From Strix aluco (Eukaryota; Chordata; Aves; Strigiformes; Strigidae): DNA of 64,000 bases. The position numbers and the translations under genes were made by a program. The stretch is taken from assembly GCF_031877795.1 (NCBI RefSeq), contig NC_133932.1:18292180-18356179 (forward strand), given 5' to 3'. Below, in pieces: positions 56,401 to 64,000 of this stretch (its first letter is position 1; each line of letters begins with the position of its first letter). The notes under the pieces are model-generated. The model saw nothing but the letters and a program-made list of their open reading frames with translations, did no database searches and had not been told where the DNA came from.

Positions 56401-59400
56401 AGGCGACTGGTACTGGCACTGGCTGTCCCTCTGTCCCAGCTGCTGTGCTGGTGGAGGTGACTGGTACTGGCACTGCCTGTCACTCTGGCCCAGCTGCTGT
56501 GCTAGTGGAGGCGACTGGTACTGGTACTGCCTGTCACTCTGGCCCAGCTGCTGTGCTGGTGGAGGTGACTGGTACTGGCACTGCCTGTCCCCCTGGCCCA
56601 GATGCTGTGCTAGTGGAGGTGACTGGTACTGGCACTGGCTGTCCCTCTGTCCCAGCTGCTGTGCTGGTGGAGGTGACTGGTTCTGGCACTGCCTGTCACT
56701 CTGGCCCAGCTGCTGTGCTAGTGGAGGCGACTGCTACTGGCACTGCCTGTCACTCTGGCCCAGCTGCTGTGCTGGTGGAGGCGACTGGTACTGGCACTGG
56801 CTGTCCCTCTGTCCCAGCTGCTGTGCTAGTGGAGGCGACTGGTACTGGCACTGCCTGCCCCTCTGTCCCAGCTGCTGTGCTAGTGGAGGCGACTGCTACT
56901 GGCACTGCCTGTCACTCTGGCCCAGCTGCTGTGCTGGTTGAGGTGACTGGTACTGGCACTGCCTGTCCCCCTGGCCCAGATGCTGTGCTAGTGGAGGTGA
57001 CTGGTACTGGCACTGGCTGTCCCTCTGTCCCAGCTGCTGTGCTGGTGGAGGCGACTGGTACTGGCACTGCCTGCCCCTCTGTCCCAGCTGCTGTGCTAGT
57101 GGAGGCGACTGCTACTGGCACTGCCTGTCACTCTGGCCCAGCTGCTGTGCTGGTTGAGGTGACTGGTACTGGCACTGCCTGTCCCCCTGGCCCAGATGCT
57201 GTGCTAGTGGAGGTGACTGGTACTGGCACTGGCTGTCCCTCTGTCCCAGCTGCTGTGCTGGTGGAGGTGACTGGTACTGGCACTGGCTGTCCCTCTGTCC
57301 CAGCTTCTGTGCTAGTAGAGGCGACTGGTACTGGCACTGCCTGTCCCCCTTGCCCAGCTGCTCTGCTGGTGGAGGTGACTGGTACTGGCACTGCCTGTCA
57401 CTCTGGCCCAGCTGCTCTGCTGGTGGAGGTGACTGGTACTGGCACTGCCTGTCCCTCTGGCCCAGCTGCTCTGCTGGTGGAGGTGACTGGTTCTGGCACT
57501 GCCTGTCCCTCTGGCCCAGCTGCTGTGCTAGTGGAGGTGACTGCTACTGGCACTGCCTGTCACTCTGGCCCAGCTGCTGTGCTAGTGGAGGTGACTGGTA
57601 TTGGCACTGCCTGTCCCTCTGGCCCAGCTGCTCTGCTGGTGGTGGTGACTGGTACTGGCACTGCCTGTCACTCTGGCCCAGCTGCTGTGCTGGTGGAGGC
57701 GACTGGTACTGGCACTGCCTGTCACTCTGGCCCAGCTGCTGTGCTGGTGGAGGCGACTGGTACTGGCACTGGCTGTCCCTCTGTCCCAGCTGCTGTGCTG
57801 GTGGAGGCGACTGGTACTGGCACTGGCTGTCCCTCTGTCCCAGCTGCTGTGCTGGTGGAGGCGACTGGTACTGGCACTGCCTGCCCCTCTGACCCAGCTG
57901 CTGTGCTGGTGGAGGCGACTGGTACTGGTACTGGCTGTCCCTCTGTCCCAGCTGCTGTGCTAGTAGAAGCGACTGGTACTGGCACTGCCTGTCCCTCTGG
58001 CCCAACTGCTGTGCTAGTGGAGGCGACTGGTATTGGCACTGCCTGTCCCCCTTGCCCAGCTGCTCTGATGGTGGAGGTGACTGGTACTGGCAATGCCTGT
58101 CACTCTGGCCCAGCTGCAGTGCTAGTAGTGGCGACTGATATTGGCACTGCCAGTCCCCCTTGCCCAGCTGCTGTGCTAGTGGACGCGACTGGTATTGGCA
58201 CTGCCTGTCCCCCTGGCCCAGCTGCTCTGCTGGTGGTGGTGACTGGTACTGGCACTGCCTGTCCCCCTGGCCCAGATGCTGTGCTGGTGGAGGTGACTGG
58301 TACTGGCACTGGCTGTCCCTCTCTCCCAGCTGCTGTGTTGGTGGAGGTGACTGGTACTGGCACTGCCTGTCCCTCTGTCCCAGCTGCTGTGCTAGTAGAG
58401 GCGACTGCTACTGGCACTGCCTGTCCCTCTGGCCCAGCTGCTGTGCTGGTGGAGGTGACTGGTACTGGCACTGCCTGTCACTCTGACCCAGCTGCTGTGC
58501 TAGTGGAGGCGACTGGTACTGGTACTGGCTGTCCCTCTGTCCCAGCTGCTGTGCTAGTAGAGGCGACTGGTACTGGCACTGGCTGTCCCTCTGTCCCAGC
58601 TGCTGTGCTAGTAGAGGCGACTGGTACTGGCACTGCCTGTCCCTCTGGCCCATCTGCTGTGCTAGTAGTGGCGACTGGTACTGGCACTGCCTGTCACTCT
58701 GGCCCAGCTGCTGTGCTGGTGGAGGCGACTGCTACTGGCACTGCCTGTCACTCTGGCCCAGCTGCTGTGCTGGTGGAGGTGACTGGTACTGCCACTGCCT
58801 GTCACTCTGGCCCAGCTGCTGTGCTAGTGGAGGCGACTGCTACTGGCACTGCCTGTCACTCTGGCCCAGCTGCTGTGCTGGTGGAGGTGACTGGTACTGG
58901 CACTGCCTGTCACTCTGTCCCAGCCGCTGTGCTGCTGGAGGTGACTGGTACTGGCACTGCCTGTCACTCTGGCCCAGCCGCTGTGCTGCTGGAGTTGACT
59001 GGTACTGCCACTGCCTGTCCCCCTGGCCCAGCTGCTGTGCTAGTGGAGGTGACTGGTACTGGCACTGGCTGTCCTTCTGTCCCAGCTGCTGTGCTAGTGG
59101 AGGTGACTCGTACTGGCACTGCCTGTCCCTCTGGCCCAGCTGCTGTGCTAGTGGAGGCAACTAGTACTGGCACTGCCTGTCCCCCTTGCCCAGCTGCTGT
59201 GCTAGTGGAGGCTACTGGTATTGGCACTGCCTGTCCCCCTGGCCCAGCTGCTCTGCTGGTGGTGGTGACTGGTACTGGCAGTGCCTGTCCCCCTTGCCCA
59301 GCTGCTGTGCTAGTGGAGGCAACTGGTACTGGCACTGCCTGTCCCCCTGGCCCAGCTGCTGTGCTGGTGGAGGTGACTGGTACTGGCACTGCCTGTCACT

Positions 59401-61487
59401 CTGGCCCAGCTGCTGTGCTGGTGGAGGTGACTGGTACTGGCACTGCCTGTCACTCTGGCCCAGCTGCTGTGCTAGTGGAGGCGACTGCTACTGGCACTGC
59501 CTGTCACTCTGGCCCAGCTGCTGTGCTGGTTGAGGTGACTGGTACTGGCACTGGCTGTCCCTCTGTCCCATCTGCTGTGCTAGTGGCGGCGACTGGTATT
59601 GGCACTGCCTGTCCCCCTTGCCCAGCTGCTCTGCTGGTGGAGGTGACTGGTACTGGCACTGCCTGTCCCTCTGGCCCAGCTGCTCTGCTGGTGGAGGCAA
59701 CTGGTACTGGCACTGCCTGTCCCTCTGGCCCAGCTGCTGTGCTAGTGGAGGCGACTGCTACTGGCACTGCCTGTCACTCTGGCCCAGCTGCTGTGCTGGT
59801 GGAGGTGACTGGTACTGCCACTGCCTGTCCCTCTGGCCCAGCTGCTGTGCTAGTGGAGGCGACTGCTACTGGCACTGCCTGACACTTTGGCCCAGCTGCT
59901 GTGCTAGTGGAGGTGACTGGTACTGGCAGTGCCTGTCCCCCTGGCCCCGCTGCTGTACCAGTATGTTCCCTTTCAGATCCTGCAGCTCTTTCTCCCCCTT
60001 CAGGGCAGTGAACAGTAGTAAAGGTGACATGGTAAGCATGGGCAAGCCCCCAGCACATTGCAGTGTGTTGTGTCTCCCGGGGTTTGTCAGATTGGCAAGA
60101 CACCTTTTTCAGATACTCCACCAGTTTATCAGGACTCTGCACTTGTTCGGGAGTGAAATCCCAAACCGTTGGAGGTGACCACTGAGTCAGGCACTTGCCC
60201 ATCTTTTCCCACACACCTTGCCATTTATAACTATCTGCCCTCGGGGCAGGTTTCCGGGTGCTGCTGTCATTGGAGAAATACCGCATGGCCCAAAACAAGA
60301 TCCGGCAGACATTCAGAAAGCATTGTGCCGCAAACACACTGGCCTGGGTGCTCCAAGGATAGCTAAAACTCTGAAAAACCGAGAGGATCTCTTCCCCTGG
60401 CTCACCCATAGAGGGGGTGAGACCCCTAACAAAAGCCCAGGCAGCAAACAGGTACCGGTTCACCCCCACAAGCACTGATGCAAGCCCATTATAAGCAGTC
60501 AGCAGCCAGTATAGCAAAATAAAACCCTTGACACATTTTCCACCGACAACAAACGCCAGCACTGGGAACACACAGCGGATATAAGGATTAATCCAGCCCC
60601 ACCACGCAAGCAAGTTGGCCAGCATTGCAAATGTTCCTTATCAAACAATACAAATAAAAACAGAAAAATTGCACCTAACAGATTGCTCTAACACACCTTC
60701 TCCTTTTGTCCTTATCTCAACCCTCTCGTGCCCCATGCTGGGCGCCAAAAAGGCTGTGGTGGTTTAGGCCCCGCCGGGACCCGAGACCACGCTGCCGCTG
60801 CCCCTCCCCCACCCTCCGACCGGAACGGGGCAGGGAGTGAAATACAAACCCCGGGGTTGAGGTAAGGAGAGGTTTAATACCACAGTGCCACAGCAACAAA
60901 CCGAACAACAGCAAGAACAAGAACAATAACAGTAATAACAAGAAACAGAACAAGGGATATAGCGATACAGCAGTGAGGAGAGCGACCCCACACCACGCCT
61001 TTACCAATCTTCCCGCGCTTGGGCGCCCGGACGTGAAGTCAGCATGGTATTGAATAACCCGGCTAGAGCTCCCTCCCCACTGCTGGGGAAACTTAACCCT
61101 ATCCTAGCTGAACCAGGACACCTTGGGACAGACATTGGTGCATCCAGCACCAAGGGCCCAGGGCCTGGGGCTGGTGCCAGAGTGTCCCTGGCCTGGTGGC
61201 AGGGCCAGGGATGGGGGAAAGGCAGTGGGGCTCTGAGGGTCTTACCGCAACTTGGCGACGACCAGTTCCTCCTGGAGGAGGAGAAGGCGTCTCTCGCTCC
61301 TCCTGTGGCCCCGGGTCAGCCACACGTCCGTGCTCAGCACCGCCTCAGCGTCGGTGAGAGCCTCCCTGCGGAGCAGAGAGCGGTGGGCATGAGAAAGGCT
61401 GTGGCTGAGGGGCCCGGCCGTGCCCGCCCGTCCCCGAGCCCCGGGGGGAGCCTACCTGGAGTGCCAGCAGCAGTTGGCCTGGCCCAT
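47409..61487 (-). CDS. Gene 3: complete ARHGAP20/TAGAP-like Rho GTPase-activating protein
   Basis: Third copy of the same gene. Coding exons in transcript order: 61487-61456, 61365-61246, 52328-52152, 51809-51768, 51599-51515, 51410-51357, 51238-51167, 51040-50974, 50328-50141, 49911-49750, 49665-49556, 49210-49015, 48810-48711, 47835-47766, 47671-47522, 47421-47409. The encoded 545 residues look the same as in gene 2 where I compared them, including R297, K333, R337 and the N406-N414 block. The few differences I noticed between copies lie in introns, for example 50376 versus 26927 and the GGGAC tract in intron 8. Intron 2 holds the smallest of the three ERV copies. Near-identity of coding sequence fits a recent duplication or ongoing gene conversion. 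Confidence 0.85.
50442..50456. repeat. (GGGAC)3 tract in intron 8 of gene 3
   Basis: Three pentamers; the 10-bp loss relative to 26993-27017 is the only indel I located between the eleven 3' exons of genes 2 and 3. Confidence 0.95.
52414..52672 (-). repeat. 3' LTR of ERV copy 3, truncated
   Basis: Same truncated LTR and junction as in the other two copies. Confidence 0.85.
52673..53078 (-). pseudogene. pro: Retroviral aspartic protease remnant (ERV copy 3)
   Basis: Same as copies 1 and 2. A change at 53083 lies just before the first methionine. Confidence 0.82.
53100..54190 (-). pseudogene. gag: gag, C-terminal part (ERV copy 3)
   Basis: Copy of the same segment, uninterrupted from 53972. 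Private changes include one residue near the C-terminus (G for A at 53113) and the base at 54134. Confidence 0.78.
54191..59960. repeat. 54-bp minisatellite inside gag, about 107 copies (unit 3)
   Basis: Same repeat, about 5.77 kb, with one 1-bp deletion near 55728. Longest plus-strand open frame is 55743-59882 (1379 codons). Its left end matches the left end of the unit 2 array, and its last ten or so units match the right ends of both other arrays. Size changes therefore occurred in the interior. Confidence 0.97.
59961..60625 (-). pseudogene. gag: gag, N-terminal part (ERV copy 3)
   Basis: Same as the other two copies, with ATG at 60625 and a stop in the array at 59776-59774. Confidence 0.8.
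60730..60747 (-). promoter_or_regulatory. Primer-binding site, tRNA-Lys type (ERV copy 3)
   Basis: Identical to the site at 19027-19044. Confidence 0.75.
60755..61120 (-). repeat. 5' LTR of ERV copy 3
   Basis: Third copy of the 366-bp 5' LTR, with the same termini. Confidence 0.88.
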
Positions 61488-61713
61488 CCTGCCCGGGACA
61501 GGAGGACCCCTCGCTCTGCACCAAGGATGTGGCCCAGCTGGCCACAGCGAGGATGGGAAGCAGGGTGCCGGTGCCGGGAAGCGCTGTTCGGCCAGACCCT
61601 GCCTCCTCCCAGAGCTGCTCCGTGCCAGCACAGCCCCGTGCTGCCGGCTCTGGTGGCTGCTGGCTCCAAAATGGCCGACGCTGGGAGCCCAACGGAAAGT
61701 GGGCGGGGCCTCG
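61488..61713 (-). promoter_or_regulatory. Candidate TATA-less promoter of gene 3
   Basis: Same elements as in the other units: GGGCGGGGC at 61701-61709 and the YY1-like element at 61668-61679. Confidence 0.45.
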
Positions 61714-61852
61714 TGCTGGGGGTTCTCTCCAGCATGGCCCTGGCTGTCTTGCCCCGGGCAGCCCAGAGCAGGGCAGAGCAGAGGGGAAGCACCCCCTCCC
61801 TCCGCCTGCTGCCAGTGGTCTGCCTGCTGCAGCCCGGGATGCAGTTCGCCCC

Positions 61853-62203
61853 CAATGCCCCAGGGGTACTTTGCTGGCTCCAAGTTGCTCAACTTCGGGT
61901 CCACCATCACCCCAGGGCTCTGCACAGCTGCTTTCCAGCTGGGTCTCCCCCAGCACATACAGCTCCAGGGGCTTGTTCCTCCCCAGGTCCAGGACTTTGC
62001 TCTTCCCTCTTCCCCTTCTTCAACGACAGGAAGCTCCTGGCAGCCCCTTTCTCCAGCCTGTCAAGGTCCCTCTGGTTGGCAACACAACCCTCGGCTGCAG
62101 GAGCCTCTCCTCCCAGTCATGTGCCTTCTGCAAGCTGTCTGAGGGTGTGCTCTGCCCCATCATCCGGATCACTGAATGTGGACAGGGCGCGCATCATGCC
62201 GCG
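61853..62203. repeat. Old interspersed-repeat remnant, unit 3
   Basis: Copy of 20150-20500 through the segmental duplication. Confidence 0.4.
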
Positions 62204-62253
62204 CAGGGCTTTGTCACAGAATGATCAGAAATTGAGGGGGAAGATCCACTTTT

Positions 62254-62275
62254 GTGTGTGTGTGTGTGTGTGTGT
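62254..62275. repeat. (GT)11 microsatellite, unit 3
   Basis: 22 bp of perfect GT; the 16-bp shortening accounts for the offset change between units 2 and 3 at this point. Confidence 0.97.
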
Positions 62276-62276
62276 A

Positions 62277-63753
62277 TTATAAATATGGTGCTTCTCCCTG
62301 TCATCCCTTCAAGCCATTAAAAGGTGCACAGGCTCTCTCGTTTTTCATTTGAATGTCACACCTCTTCTTAGTACTGACCTTACGTGCAACGTTGTATCGG
62401 GCTGTACTCTCGCATAGACTGTTGGATAGTACCTAGCCTAGATTAGTAGAGAGCAGATTAATCTGCATTACCGGTGCTAACACCAGTGACGGGAGGTTGC
62501 ATCTGGCTGTTCAGCCAAAGGATAAAAATCAAAGGTGTCTCTTGAACTCAGTGGGCTATTGACTGAATTCATCACGCTCAAAAAACAAAAGCTACAGGAG
62601 AAAGGCATATTCTATCTTGACTGCTACAATGCATGTTTTAGGAGGTATGAAGATAAACCCTCCGTGCCCCTCCGCCCACCCCCTTCCAAGAAAAAGGACT
62701 AGAGAAAAAAGATGCAACTTCTAGAGCAATGAGGCTTTTAATAGCCAAGTAAATTTCCCTGTATCATGCCCATTCAATGAGCTACTTTGTCTGACACTCT
62801 GCCTTACTCGGTACCAGCATAAGACTCTTCCAGGAAATATTAAACAAACAAAAAAAAAAAAATATTGCTGTACAGCCAGTTGCCTGCGTTACGCTATGGA
62901 AGATGTAGAATTCCTCTCTGATCCACAACTTTCCACCTACAAGCAAAACCGTAGTGAAGCTTTCCTCCATTTCCAATGCGCTCTGATGGCTCTTCCCCAG
63001 GGAAAGCCTTTCCTCTGTCACTCTGGGGGCATAGCTGGTCATAGGCAAGGCAAGCCCCGAGCCCCACGCACCATCCAAGGCCACCACCGTCCTCCTGTAG
63101 CCGTGAGCAAGATCTCAAACTCCTTTTCCGCTGCAGGAGAAGAGTTGTTAATAGAAATGGATGCACATGGCACAGTCTGTTCCAGAACAGTCACAGCTGT
63201 TCAAAGCTTTCCGTGCCCTGGATTGGGGGGTTTCAGGACCAGCTCCTGGGTCAGCTTGCACCGAGGCTAGCGACAGCTGTGCTTCATGCAGGTAACTCAG
63301 GTTTAACCCTTTGTCCCCTGACCATCCCCACAGGTCCAGCAGCATAGAAAGTCACAGTGGGCTGCGTTGGAGCAACCTGCTCCGCTGGACTTGTGGCAAA
63401 TGTTGCGTCTGCATCCCTGCCCTTCTGTTCTCCCTGTAGGGTCCTGGTCAATACAACAAGCTGCTCTCCCTGGAAATGACCATCGTGGCGAAAGACAGGC
63501 TCCACTGTGAGCCACGACCTTCACCCACCGAGCAGCCAGCACAGCCAGGGACACGTTTGTGCGAAAGTCCCTTCTCATGGCAAAAAGGGGATCCATAGTC
63601 AGCTTTGGATGTCGTGTGTCTGGTGTAACTGTTGATACTGCGCAATGCCTTGGTTAAAATAGAAGCGACGAAGAGAGTTAAAAACCTGCCCTTTTCAGGA
63701 AAAATGCAGGAAATCGGCATCTTTTGGCTATTTTACACTCCAACAAGAAAGAT
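62277..63753. other. Spacer with no recognised gene, unit 3
   Basis: Copy of 20590-22065; nothing recognised. The A-run is longest here (near 62850-62861). Confidence 0.6.
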
Positions 63754-64000
63754 TGTGGGCCCGTGTTTTGCTGATTAGGGATACCAATCAAACTCAGACA
63801 CCAGAGTGAAAAGAGCAGGCGTATTTTACTGGAAATAGCTAAATCATGTAACAGAATAATACAGAAAACATACAACAAGAAAAGACAGAATAGTGCACTT
63901 AAACAAACAGGAAAATACAGGGTAATGCATCAAATCGTTACTACACGAGAGAGAGAATAGTGATTAAGAAAGATCCATCACCACTTGCATATGTTACCAT
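63754..64000 (-). repeat. Solo-LTR-like element, unit 3 (cut by window end)
   Basis: 3' part of the same element; the window stops before the TATA box. Confidence 0.58.

Larger units (their letters stand above)
52414..61120 (-). mobile_element. Endogenous retrovirus, copy 3, in intron 2 of gene 3
   Basis: Same insertion again, 8,707 bp, with CCTTG at 52409-52413 and 61121-61125. This is the shortest array of the three. It has a few private point changes in gag and protease (for example at 53083, 53113 and 53137). Confidence 0.93.
51423..64000. repeat. Tandem segmental duplication, unit 3 (truncated by window end)
   Basis: Third copy, followed as far as the solo-LTR-like element of the spacer. 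It holds the 5' five coding exons of gene 3 and the shortest ERV array. That array is 5,184 bp shorter than in unit 2, exactly 96 repeats of 54 bp. Units 2 and 3 share variants that unit 1 lacks (for example at 30224/53663 and 30580/54019), so over this stretch they look more closely related to each other. Unit 3 also has private changes, such as those at 53083 and 54134. Confidence 0.95.

Overview
This is vertebrate nuclear DNA, almost certainly from a bird and probably a passerine. It has compact multi-exon genes with GT-AG introns, a CR1 LINE 3' end, and ERVL-type and ERVK-type LTR sequences of avian style. There is no bacterial or organellar gene organisation.

Layout: the window is a head-to-tail tandem segmental duplication. 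Unit 1 is 1-27983, unit 2 is 27984-51422 and unit 3 is 51423-64000 (cut by the window end). Outside one repeat array the units are almost identical, differing by scattered single bases, a GT microsatellite and a GGGAC tract. All genes lie on the minus strand. Each is an ARHGAP20/TAGAP-like Rho GTPase-activating protein gene. By conceptual splicing I recover 16 coding exons (1638 nt, 545 residues, frame kept at every junction) for gene 2 (43232 down to 23960) and gene 3 (61487 down to 47409). Only the first five coding exons of gene 1 (19784 down to 93) are in the window. The protein has a split PH-like domain near the N-terminus, a linker, a RhoGAP domain with its catalytic residues present, and a short basic tail.

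Each gene carries the same endogenous retrovirus, in sense orientation, inside the intron between coding exons 2 and 3. The insertion is flanked by a perfect 5-bp duplication (CCTTG) and expanded an intron of about 205 bp to 9-18 kb. The element has a full 366-bp 5' LTR, a lysine-tRNA-type primer site, gag, and protease. A deletion then removes all of pol and the start of the 3' LTR. Gag is interrupted by a huge minisatellite of 54 bp (18 codons): about 287 copies in unit 1, 203 in unit 2 and 107 in unit 3. Nearly all of the length difference between units is whole 54-bp repeats. The array is open in several frames, including an antisense frame of 4090 codons in unit 1, but this is best read as a by-product of a stop-poor repeat whose length is a multiple of three.

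Between one gene's promoter and the next gene's poly(A) site lie a short old repeat remnant, a GT microsatellite, about 1.5 kb with nothing recognised, a solo-LTR-like element with a TATA box, and a CR1 3' end. Inferred order of events: ERV insertion, loss of pol, expansion of the gag minisatellite and loss of gag coding, recent tandem amplification of the whole gene with its ERV, then independent resizing of the array in each unit.
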